Source: a bacterium (GTDB taxonomy: Bacteria > JAUVQV01 > DATDCY01). From it: DNA of 17,524 nt. The stretch covers positions 1-17,524 of the forward strand of contig DATDCY010000096.1 of the NCBI GenBank assembly GCA_036524115.1. Reading direction: 5' to 3'. Both the position numbers and the translations under genes were made by a program. A model generated the notes under the pieces. The model saw only the letters and a list, made by a program, of their open reading frames with translations. It did not search any database and was not told where the DNA came from. Shown here in pieces: positions 1 to 8,614 of this stretch; the first letter of the stretch is position 1, and every line of letters begins with the position of its first letter.

Positions 1-1198
1 GGGGCGGGGGCGGCGGCGCGACGGCGGCCATGTGCGGCGCCGGGGCCGCGGTCGGCTTCGGCGGCGGGGGCGGCCACGTGACCACGCCGTCCCTGAGGAC
101 CGTGGTCCCGCGGATCACCTCGTCCTCCATGTTCACGTTGATGACGCCGTCCTTCGCCGGGCAGAGCTCCTCGAGCAGGCGCAGCAGGTTCGTGGCGTAC
201 ATCGTGCTCGCCTGGCGCGCCAGCCGGCTGGGCAGGTCGGTGTAGCCGATGATCGTGACGCCGTGGCGCACGACGACCTCGCCCGGCACCGTCAGCTCGC
301 AGTTGCCGCCCTGCTCGGCGGCGAGGTCGACGATGACGCTCCCGCGCTTCATGGTCTCGACCATGCCGGCGGTGATCAGCTTCGGCGCCGGCCGTCCGGG
401 GACGAGCGCGGTCGTGATGATGACGTCGACGTCCATCGCCTGCTTGGCGAACAGCGCGCGCTGGGCCTTCTGGTAGCCCTCGCTCATGATCTTGGCGTAG
501 CCGCCGGTGCCGGTGCCCTCCTCCTGGTAGTCGACGGGGAGGAACTCGGCGCCCATGCTCCTGATCTGGTCGGCGACCTCGGGGCGCGTGTCGTTGGCGC
601 GCACGATCGCGCCCAGGCCCCCGGCCGTCCCGATCGCCGCCAGCCCGGCGACGCCCGCGCCGATGACGAAGACCTTGGCCGGCGGCACCTTGCCCGCGGC
701 CGTCATCTGGCCCGTGAAGAAGCGCCCGAAGTGGTGCGCCGCCTCGACCACCGCGCGGTAGCCGGCGATGTTCGCCATCGAACTGAGCGCGTCCAGCTTC
801 TGGGCGCGCGAGATGCGCGGCACGCAGTCCATCGCCAGGACCGTCGCCCGGCGCGCCGCGAGGCGCTTGAGCAGCTCGGGGTTCTGCGCCGGCCAGACGA
901 AGCTGATGAGGCACGCGCCCTCGCGCAGCAGCTCGACCGCGTCGATCTTGAGCAGGGGGTGGTGCTCCGGGGCGCGGACCTTGAGCACGATGTCGGCGGC
1001 GGCCCAGAGCGCGCGCGTGTCGGCGACGAGCTCGGCGCCCGCCTCGCGATAGGCCTCATCCGAGAAGTCGGACGCCTCGCCGGCCCCGGCCTCGACCATC
1101 ACCTGGAAGCCGAGACCGATCAGCTTCGCGGCGACGCCCGGAGAGACCGCCACGCGGCGCTCCCCCGGGTGAATCTCCTTCGGTACCCCGATCTTCAT
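1..1198 (-). CDS. pntA: NAD(P) transhydrogenase subunit alpha (partial, 3' end cut by window)
   Basis: The gene encodes the NAD(H)-binding subunit of the proton-translocating transhydrogenase, which couples hydride transfer between NAD(H) and NADP(H) to proton movement across the inner membrane. The 399 visible residues begin MKIGVPKEIHPGERRVAVSP, the usual N-terminus of the alanine dehydrogenase/PNT fold. They continue with RISRAQKLDALSSMANIAGY (near residue 125), the Rossmann loop VIGAGVAGLAAIG (near 173), RANDTRPEV, and then VDLAAEQGGNCE and GYTDLPSRL. All of these closely resemble E. coli PntA. The ATG at 1198 has a GAGGGGAG ribosome site at 1206-1213, 7 nt away. The visible end is a Pro/Ala-rich stretch (about the last 25 residues). 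That fits a linker to the fused membrane helices of the long PntA form, but a split subunit cannot be excluded because the gene leaves the window. A pntB gene would be expected just beyond. Confidence 0.95.
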   Translation of the reverse strand, partial: MKIGVPKEIHPGERRVAVSPGVAAKLIGLGFQVMVEAGAGEASDFSDEAYREAGAELVADTRALWAAADIVLKVRAPEHHPLLKIDAVELLREGACLISFVWPAQNPELLKRLAARRATVLAMDCVPRISRAQKLDALSSMANIAGYRAVVEAAHHFGRFFTGQMTAAGKVPPAKVFVIGAGVAGLAAIGTAGGLGAIVRANDTRPEVADQIRSMGAEFLPVDYQEEGTGTGGYAKIMSEGYQKAQRALFAKQAMDVDVIITTALVPGRPAPKLITAGMVETMKRGSVIVDLAAEQGGNCELTVPGEVVVRHGVTIIGYTDLPSRLARQASTMYATNLLRLLEELCPAKDGVINVNMEDEVIRGTTVLRDGVVTWPPPPPKPTAAPAPHMAAVAPPPPP

Positions 1199-1282
1199 CG
1201 CGACGCTCCCCTCATCTTCGTTCCCTTCCGTTGCCGCCGCGTCCGGAACGCCGGGCGTGACGAAGCGCAGAGGATGCCACCG

Positions 1283-1355
1283 TCATCTGTAATAATCCAG
1301 CAAATTCTTATACTTAGGCATATCAGTCAACTAAGGCGCTCGACTGATGATGAAA
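1283..1355 (-). promoter_or_regulatory. A+T-rich promoter-like region upstream of pntA with a dyad
   Basis: This is the only clearly A+T-rich stretch in the left intergenic region, 90-150 nt upstream of the pntA start. Read on the minus strand it contains TATAAG (1307-1312), a fair -10 box, but no convincing -35 at the right distance. TTGACT (1325-1330) is too close. A perfect 7-bp inverted repeat, ATCAGTC and GACTGAT (1322-1328 and 1342-1348, 13-nt centre), overlaps the region where a -35 would lie, so it could be an operator or a leader hairpin. The assignment to pntA is by position only. Confidence 0.35.
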
Positions 1356-1375
1356 TGTCGTTCCCGACAATCCAG

Positions 1376-1586
1376 TTCCGTCGCCCAGCGGAGCGAGGGC
1401 AACGGGTGGCGACGCTTTCCGAATACAGTTCCGTCGCCCAGCGCAGCGAGGGCAACGGGTGACGATGCTTTCCGAATACCGTTCCATCGCCCAGCGAAGC
1501 GAGGGCAACGGTCCCGGCACGCCCATCCGGCCTCGTCACGATGCTCCCGGATACCGTTCCGTCGCCCAGCGGAGCGAGGGCAACGG
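1376..1586 (-). repeat. Tandem array of four 30-bp hairpin repeats
   Basis: Four near-identical 30-bp units begin at 1376, 1429, 1482 and 1557. The first three are spaced 53 bp apart. The last gap is 75 bp because 22 extra nucleotides are inserted. The 23-nt segments between units are also alike (they share GCTTTCCGAATAC), so the true unit is 53 bp. Each core is an inverted repeat with arms CCGTCGCCC and GGGCAACGG around a 10-nt loop whose middle base varies (G, C, A, G). Read as minus-strand RNA, all nine positions of the stem pair, one as U.G. The single stem variant (unit 3) changes G-C to G.U and keeps pairing. On the plus strand the same positions are C.A mismatches. The array lies between lon and pntA, both on the minus strand. 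It is probably a REP-like element; its function is unknown. Confidence 0.85.
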
Positions 1587-1638
1587 TCTCACGGGTCTCG
1601 TCCCGGCGCCTAAGCTGCCCTCGCGCGGTCATGCGGCG

Positions 1639-1737
1639 ATTTTTCGTCCCGGCAAGGCAGGCCCAAAGCCCGCGAGGAGGCGTACTGCCGTACGCCGCAC
1701 GAGCGAGGCGCGGGCCAACGCCGCCGGGGCGGAAAAT
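1639..1737. repeat. Folded palindromic element, copy 1
   Basis: This 99-bp element has imperfect terminal inverted repeats. ATTTTTCGTCCCGGC (1639-1653) pairs along all 15 positions with 1723-1737, two of them as T.G. Inside are GCCCGCG/CGCGGGC (1668-1674 with 1709-1715) and a central perfect hairpin GGCGTAC-TGCC-GTACGCC (1679-1696), so the whole element can form one long stem with internal loops. A second copy at 13955-14068 shares the ends and centre. The element begins 20 nt after the lon stop codon. The T.G pairs would be G.U pairs only in plus-strand RNA, the strand opposite to lon. It contains no open reading frame of its own, so it looks like a REP or MITE-type repeat rather than a gene. 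Confidence 0.8.
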
Positions 1738-1757
1738 ACCCGCGTGAACGCCGAGGG

Positions 1758-4147
<2,390 letters not shown>

Positions 4148-4151
<4 letters not shown>

Positions 4152-4618
4152 CGCTCGCCCCCCCCCTCGGCGCCGGCAGTCTGCACCGGGATCACCCGGC
4201 GGCTGCCCCGCCGTTCCTCGATCTTCGGCACGCGCACCTGGAGCACGCCGTCGCGATACGTCGCGGCGGCCCGGGTGACGTCGACGGCGCGCCCGGCGAG
4301 CACCGCGCGCCGGAACGGGCCGAAGGTGCGCTCCATGCAGAGGAAGTTGACCCGGCTCGGGCCGGGCTCCTCCGCCTTGAACCCCTCGATCACGATCAGC
4401 CCCTCGCCGGCGCTGACCCCGATCTGCGAAGCGTCGAGGCCGGGCAGCTCCGCCTCGACGATCAGCTCTCCGGCGGTCTCGAAGACGTCGATCGCGGGGA
4501 ACTCCGTCTCCTCGATCGCCGGGTGCTCGGGCCGCCCCGCGGCGACGGGCCGCCCCGGAAAGTCCTCGTCCTCCGGTTCCCCGGCGAACGGATCGGCGGT
4601 CGTGCGCCGGAATCCCAT
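4148..4618 (-). CDS. Small heat shock protein, Hsp20/alpha-crystallin family
   Basis: This is a 156-residue ATP-independent holdase that would keep unfolding cytoplasmic proteins soluble. After an acidic N-terminal arm (about residues 1-38) comes an alpha-crystallin domain (about 39-135). It contains FPAIDVFETAGELIVEAELPG, shown here only as the motif core VEAELPG, then LIVIEG and the closing strand YRDGVLQVRVPK, which holds the family's G-V-L signature. The tail carries RRVIPVQ, with an I-P-V segment like the I-x-I/V oligomer anchor. The ATG at 4618 has GGGGAGG five nt upstream, lying in the 14-nt gap after galU. The TGA overlaps the lon ATG. Pairing with lon suggests handing over of damaged proteins for refolding or degradation. 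The family call is firm; the particular subtype is not. Confidence 0.93.
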
Positions 4619-4632
4619 GACGGCCTCCCCGC

Positions 4633-5550
4633 CTAGGCCCGGGCCGGCCGCCGCCGGCGCAGCAGCTCGCGCAGGTAGCGGCGGAACGGCGGGCCGAGCT
4701 CGGCGTTGGCGAGCGCGAACTCCACGGTCGCCTGCAGGAAGCCGAGCTTGTCGCCGGCGTCGTAGCGGCGTCCCTCGAAGAGCACGGCGTAGAGCGGGTA
4801 GTTGCGCTCGACGGTCAGGTCGCGCAGCGCGTCGGTGAGCTGCACCTCGCCCCCGCGGCCCCGCGGGGTGACGGCGAGGGACTCGAAGATCGCCGGCGCC
4901 AGGACGTAGCGGCCGATGATGGCCAGGTCGGAGGGGGCCTTGTCCGGGGCGGGCTTCTCGACGAGCCCCCGAACGCGGAAGAGGCGCCTGCTCCCCGCCA
5001 CCGGCTCGGCCTTGATCACGCCGTAGCTGGAGATCTCGGGGCCGCGCACGCGCTGGACCGCGATGACCCCGCCGACGACCTCACCCGAGGAGCGGGCCAG
5101 CCGCTCGTAGGCGTCGATCAGCTGGCGCAGGCAGGGCACGCGGCCGCTGACGATGTCGTCGCCGAGGAGGACGGCGAACGGCTCGTCGCCGACCAGGTTG
5201 CGGGCGCAGAGGATCGCGTGCCCGAGCCCCAGCGGCTCGCCTTGGCGGACGTAGGCGAAGTTGGCGAGGTTCGTGATCTTGCGGACCTCCTCGAGCAGCT
5301 TGCGGTTGCCCTTGCGGTCAAGCGCGTGCTCGAGCTCGAAGATGGTGTCGAAGTGGTCCTCGATGGCCCGCTTGCCGCGGCCGGTGACGAAGACCGCGTC
5401 GGTGATGCCGGCGAGCGCCGCCTCCTCGACCACGTACTGGATCAGGGGCTTGTCGACGAGCGCCAGCATCTCCTTCGGCGAGGCTTTCGTGGCCGGCAGG
5501 AAGCGGGTGCCGAGGCCCCCGACAGGGAACACCGCCTTGGTGACGCTCAC
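4633..5550 (-). CDS. galU: UTP--glucose-1-phosphate uridylyltransferase
   Basis: GalU makes UDP-glucose from UTP and glucose-1-phosphate, feeding surface polysaccharide and trehalose synthesis. The 305-residue product is close to the usual length (about 300). The nucleotide-binding signature GGLGTRFLPATKASPKEM lies at residues 11-28 and VDKPLIQYVVEEA follows at 32-44. LLGDD supplies the metal/nucleotide aspartate and LVEKP the sugar-phosphate lysine. The family's common PAAG is PVGG here. The GTG at 5550 is chosen as start because GAGGAGG stands 7 nt upstream and the family alignment begins there. The reading frame stays open another 77 codons upstream, but that stretch crosses the promoter and has no GalU homology. 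galU is the first gene of the galU-hsp20-lon operon, an unusual pairing of sugar-nucleotide synthesis with proteostasis genes. Confidence 0.94.
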   Translation of the reverse strand: MSVTKAVFPVGGLGTRFLPATKASPKEMLALVDKPLIQYVVEEAALAGITDAVFVTGRGKRAIEDHFDTIFELEHALDRKGNRKLLEEVRKITNLANFAYVRQGEPLGLGHAILCARNLVGDEPFAVLLGDDIVSGRVPCLRQLIDAYERLARSSGEVVGGVIAVQRVRGPEISSYGVIKAEPVAGSRRLFRVRGLVEKPAPDKAPSDLAIIGRYVLAPAIFESLAVTPRGRGGEVQLTDALRDLTVERNYPLYAVLFEGRRYDAGDKLGFLQATVEFALANAELGPPFRRYLRELLRRRRPARA

Positions 5551-5613
5551 GTCCAAGCCTCCTCGCGCTCGCAGACGTTCCGGGTGGCGGACCGGGGAGT
5601 CCCGCCGCAGCCC

Positions 5614-5643
5614 ATCGTAGGCGGTGCGGGGGCGCACCGTCAA
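5614..5643 (-). promoter_or_regulatory. Promoter of galU-hsp20-lon, with an inverted repeat in the spacer
   Basis: On the minus strand, TTGACG (5638-5643) and TACGAT (5614-5619) are separated by 18 nt, giving a 5' leader of roughly 57 nt to galU. A perfect 7-bp inverted repeat, CGGTGCG-GGGG-CGCACCG (5622-5639), fills almost the whole spacer and touches the -35 box, a typical place for a repressor or MerR-type regulator. The boxes are read by eye and the regulator is unknown. Confidence 0.6.
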
Positions 5644-5659
5644 GCGCGCCGAATGTTTC

Positions 5660-5688
5660 TTGACACCCGGGGCGCGGTTGTGCAAAAT
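5660..5688 (+). promoter_or_regulatory. Promoter of the multihaem cytochrome gene
   Basis: TTGACA (5660-5665) and CAAAAT (5683-5688) are separated by 17 nt, a near-consensus sigma-70 promoter in otherwise GC-rich DNA. The expected start point near 5695 leaves about 65 nt of leader before the ATG at 5760. Its -35 box lies only 16 bp from the -35 of the divergent galU promoter, so the two polymerases may interfere or share a regulator. Confidence 0.7.
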
Positions 5689-5759
5689 TCCGACGTTTTT
5701 CCGCGGTGAATGATGATCCGGTGCCGCGCCGGGCCAGGGCAGAGCCAGGGAGGACGCAC

Positions 5760-7814
5760 ATGCAGCGAGTTTCGGGAGCACGGGGGGCGCGCACCGCGCC
5801 GGGGAGCCTCTGGTTCCTCTTTCGACTGGTTGCGGTCGTTGCGGCCGCCTGGATCATGCAACCCGGGCCGGCGGCGGCGGTCGGCCGGACGGACTGCTTC
5901 GAGTGCCACAACGGCTCGGACGGGCCGACGGTGGACGAGAAGCTCTTCGACCAGACGGTCCACGCCGACCTCGACTGCACGGAGTGCCACGCCGACGTCA
6001 AGGACGTGCCCCACGACGCGCCGCTGAAGAAGGTCGACTGCTCGCAGTGCCACGACAAGGTGCAGGCCGTCTACAACGGCAGCATCCACGGGATGGCCCA
6101 GAAGTCCGGCGTGAAGGAGGCCGCCCGCTGCCCCGACTGCCACGGCATGCACAACATCTTCTCGCCGAAGGATCAGCGCTCGACGGTCTACCCGCTGAAT
6201 CTCGCCGAGACCTGCGGCGCCTGCCACAGCAACGCGGCGCTGGCGAAGAAGTACGATATCCCGGTCGCCGACCCCTACCAGAAGTACAAGCAGAGCATCC
6301 ACGGCCGCGCGCTGCTGCGCTCGGGCCTGGTCGTCTCCGCCGTCTGCAACGACTGCCACGGCACGCACGACATCCTGCCGCACACCGACCCGAAGTCGCG
6401 CATCAACTACCAGAACATCCGCAAGACCTGCGGCTCGTGCCACGAGGGCGTGCTGGCGCAGTTCAACCAGAGCGTGCACGGCAAGGCGCTCGACAGCGGC
6501 GCCAAGCTCCCCACCGGCAAGGGGGCGCCGACGTGCACGGTCTGCCACCACTCGCACGAGATCGTCCGCATCACCGAGGAGGACTGGAAGCTGCACAACC
6601 TCCAGGAGTGCGGCAACTGCCACGCCGACCGCATCAACACCTACCGCGAGACCTACCACGGCCAGATCACGACCCTCGGCTACGCCAAGGTCGCCCGCTG
6701 CAGCGACTGCCACGGCTCGCACAACATCCTGCCGCCCTCCGACCCCAAGTCGATCCTCGCGCCGGGGGCGAACAAGGTCCAGACCTGCCGCAAGTGCCAC
6801 CCCGGCGCCAACGAGAACTTCACGAAGTACCAGCCGCACGCGGACCACAAGGACCGCGAGAAGTACCCGATCCTCTTCTTCACCTTCTACACCATGACCG
6901 CGCTGCTCTTCGGCACCTTCGGCTTCTTCGGCCTGCACACCCTGCTCTGGCTGATCCGCTCGCTCAAGGAGAAGCACAAGGCCCCGCCGCTGCGGATCAC
7001 CGAGGAGAAGATGTACTGGCGCTTCGGCTTCTACGAGCGCGCGCTGCACTTCCTGATCATCGTCAGCTTCCTCACGCTCGCGATGACCGGGCTGCCGCTG
7101 AAGTTCAGCTACACGCACTGGGCGCGGACGCTCGCCTCCTTCCTCGGCGGCTTCGAGACCGCCGGCTTCGTGCATCGGGCGATGGGCGTCGTGACCTTCA
7201 CCTACTTCGCCCTGCACCTGGGCAAGATCTTCCGCAGGGTCCTCAAGGGCGAGCAGGGCATGTTCGTCGGCCCGAACTCGATGGTGCCCCAGCTCAAGGA
7301 CCTCGACGACCTGATCGGGACGATCAAGTGGTTCTTCGGCGCCGGCCCGCGGCCGAAGTACGACCGCTACACCTACTGGGAGAAGTTCGACTACTGGGCG
7401 GTCTTCTGGGGCGTCGGGATGATCGGGCTCTCGGGGCTCGTGCTCTGGTTCCCGACGCTCGCCGCGAAGGCGCTGCCCGGGTGGGCCTTCAACATCGCGA
7501 TGATCATCCACTCCGACGAGGCGATCCTGGCCACGGGCTTCATCTTCGCGATCCACTTCTTCAACAGCCACCTGCGGCCGGAGAAGTTCCCGATGGACTT
7601 CGTGATCTTCACCGGGCGCGTGCACCTCGACGAGCTCAAGCACGAGCGGCCGATGGAGTACGAGCGGGTGCTGGCCTCGGGCGAGCTGGAGAAGCGCATG
7701 GGGATGCACGTGCTGCCCTGGCAGTACAAGGCCGCGCGCATCTTCGGGATGACGGCGCTGACCATCGGGTTGGCGCTGCTGCTGCTGATGATCTCGGTCT
7801 GGTTCGTCCACTAG
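5760..7814 (+). CDS. CbcL-like membrane cytochrome: 11-haem cytochrome c fused to cytochrome b domain
   Basis: This 684-residue inner-membrane protein probably oxidises menaquinol and passes electrons to periplasmic carriers. A long signal/anchor segment (residues about 16-41) precedes a periplasmic part with eleven CxxCH haem sites between residues 46 and 347: CFECH, CTECH, CSQCH, CPDCH, CGACH, CNDCH, CGSCH, CTVCH, CGNCH, CSDCH, CRKCH. The C-terminal part has about six membrane helices (near 368-397, 431-447, 470-488, 545-564, 574-602, 661-683). Histidines in ERALHF, FVHRAMG, HLGK, IIHSDEA and AIHFF can ligate b haems, as in HydC/FdnI-type cytochrome b. This architecture resembles Geobacter CbcL, recalled as having nine c haems. 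The ATG at 5760 is preferred because AGGGAGG lies 6 nt upstream; a GTG at 5706 in frame has no such site. The gene stands alone between promoter and terminator. Which acceptor it serves is not visible. Confidence 0.88.
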   Translation: MQRVSGARGARTAPGSLWFLFRLVAVVAAAWIMQPGPAAAVGRTDCFECHNGSDGPTVDEKLFDQTVHADLDCTECHADVKDVPHDAPLKKVDCSQCHDKVQAVYNGSIHGMAQKSGVKEAARCPDCHGMHNIFSPKDQRSTVYPLNLAETCGACHSNAALAKKYDIPVADPYQKYKQSIHGRALLRSGLVVSAVCNDCHGTHDILPHTDPKSRINYQNIRKTCGSCHEGVLAQFNQSVHGKALDSGAKLPTGKGAPTCTVCHHSHEIVRITEEDWKLHNLQECGNCHADRINTYRETYHGQITTLGYAKVARCSDCHGSHNILPPSDPKSILAPGANKVQTCRKCHPGANENFTKYQPHADHKDREKYPILFFTFYTMTALLFGTFGFFGLHTLLWLIRSLKEKHKAPPLRITEEKMYWRFGFYERALHFLIIVSFLTLAMTGLPLKFSYTHWARTLASFLGGFETAGFVHRAMGVVTFTYFALHLGKIFRRVLKGEQGMFVGPNSMVPQLKDLDDLIGTIKWFFGAGPRPKYDRYTYWEKFDYWAVFWGVGMIGLSGLVLWFPTLAAKALPGWAFNIAMIIHSDEAILATGFIFAIHFFNSHLRPEKFPMDFVIFTGRVHLDELKHERPMEYERVLASGELEKRMGMHVLPWQYKAARIFGMTALTIGLALLLLMISVWFVH

Positions 7815-7842
7815 GGGCGGGCGCGGCCCGCGTCTGAGGTCG

Positions 7843-7887
7843 CGGCCGGTGCGGGGCGGGCGCCCCGCACCGGCCGTCTTCTTTTCC
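7843..7887 (+). terminator. Rho-independent terminator after the cytochrome gene
   Basis: A perfect 15-bp stem (7843-7857 with 7862-7876) with a GGGC loop is followed by TCTTCTTTTCC. The position 28 nt after the stop codon and the T-rich tail on the plus strand assign it to the cytochrome gene. The minus strand has no T tract after the stem, so it is not a good terminator for the converging rhodanese gene. A smaller GCGGGC/GCCCGC hairpin lies directly after the stop codon. Confidence 0.92.
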
Positions 7888-7922
7888 GGGATCTGCGGCC
7901 GGGCGGCGCGCCCGGCGGTGCG

Positions 7923-8372
7923 CTACTGGGTCTTGAGCGGCTGGGTCGCGCGGCGCCAGGCGTTGATGCCGCCGTCGAGGTTGTAGACCTGCGTGTACCC
8001 CTTCTCCTGCAGCAGTTGCACCGCCGCGAAGCTGCGGCCGCCGATCGAGCAGATGAGCAGGATCGGCGCGTCCTTCGGCAGCGAGTGGCGTCCCTCCATG
8101 ATGTCGATGAACGGGATGTTCCGCGAGCCCTCGATGTAGCCCTGGGCGTACTCCTGGGGGGCGCGCACGTCGACCAGCAGCAGGTCCTTGTGATCGGCCA
8201 TGAGCTTCCGCGCCTCCGCCACCGGCAGGGAAGCCTTGTCGTCGATCATCTTCTGGCTGGCCGCCGGGGCCGGGGCCTCCGCGGCGCCCGCCGCGCCCGC
8301 CGCGCCGGCCAGCAGGCAGGCTGCCAGGAGGGCTGCGCCGAGGGTTCGGTTCCTGTCGATCCTCTTCAACAC
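7923..8372 (-). CDS. Exported single-domain rhodanese-like protein
   Basis: A 149-residue protein of the sulfurtransferase fold. It probably acts in the periplasm, because residues 1-31 form a signal peptide with basic residues, a hydrophobic Leu/Ala core and an AGAAGAA-type cleavage region. The rhodanese domain (about 45-140) has LLVDVRAPQEYAQGYIEGSRNIP, of which VDVR and GYIEGSRNIP are hallmark strands. The active-site loop CSIGGR starts at Cys108, the residue that would carry the persulfide, and YNLDGGINAW ends the domain. The start is a GTG at 8372 with AAAGGAG about 10 nt upstream; the next codon, TTG, is an alternative. It converges on the cytochrome gene. A role in sulfur or redox chemistry alongside that cytochrome is only suggested by proximity. 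Some members of the fold merely bind thiols or metals, so the substrate is open. Confidence 0.9.
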   Translation of the reverse strand: MLKRIDRNRTLGAALLAACLLAGAAGAAGAAEAPAPAASQKMIDDKASLPVAEARKLMADHKDLLLVDVRAPQEYAQGYIEGSRNIPFIDIMEGRHSLPKDAPILLICSIGGRSFAAVQLLQEKGYTQVYNLDGGINAWRRATQPLKTQ

Positions 8373-8456
8373 GGTTCCAGTGCTCCTTTCATATCCACCC
8401 GGACCCGGCGGCCCCGCCGCGCCGCTCCCGGCGCCCGCGGGGCCTCCCCACCGTGG

Positions 8457-8480
8457 GCCCGCCGTCCGGGGGCGGCGGGC
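8457..8480. other. GC hairpin in the rhodanese / GT-C divergent intergenic region
   Basis: The 242 nt between the divergent starts (8373-8614) hold one perfect 8-bp inverted repeat, GCCCGCCG and CGGCGGGC, with an 8-nt loop. A short A+T-rich patch (AATCCATAATCAT, 8481-8493) lies next to it. No clear promoter pair was found for the rhodanese gene. The reading frame of the downstream gene is open through this region but lacks a ribosome site. Confidence 0.35.
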
Positions 8481-8614
8481 AATCCATAATCATGCCACGA
8501 GGGCCGTGCTTCGGCAAATGCCGTTGGAGAACCTTCGTCGCGTCCGCCGGCCCGGTCGCCGTCGGCGCTCGCCGGCTGCCCACCGCGGGCGGTCGGCCTG
8601 ATATGATGCCGCGG

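Noticed and set aside
32-1462. Long plus-strand open frame opposite pntA
   Set aside because: It lies antisense to a clear PntA sequence and has an Arg/Asp/Ala-rich composition typical of GC-rich shadow frames.
1376-1586. CRISPR array (30-bp repeats with 23-nt spacers)
   Set aside because: The spacers resemble each other and two are nearly identical, spacing is uneven and no cas genes are near. It is a tandem repeat.
5706-5759. GTG at 5706 as start of the cytochrome gene
   Set aside because: It lies only about 10 nt after the predicted transcription start and lacks a ribosome site. The ATG at 5760 has AGGGAGG at the right distance and starts just before the signal peptide.
5551-5781. 77-codon N-terminal extension of GalU
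   Set aside because: The stretch covers the galU promoter and has no GalU similarity. The GTG at 5550 has a strong ribosome site.
8478-8497. Sigma-54-like promoter (TGGCATG...TTGC) on the minus strand upstream of the rhodanese
   Set aside because: The gap between the GG and GC elements is about four nt too long for a sigma-54 promoter.
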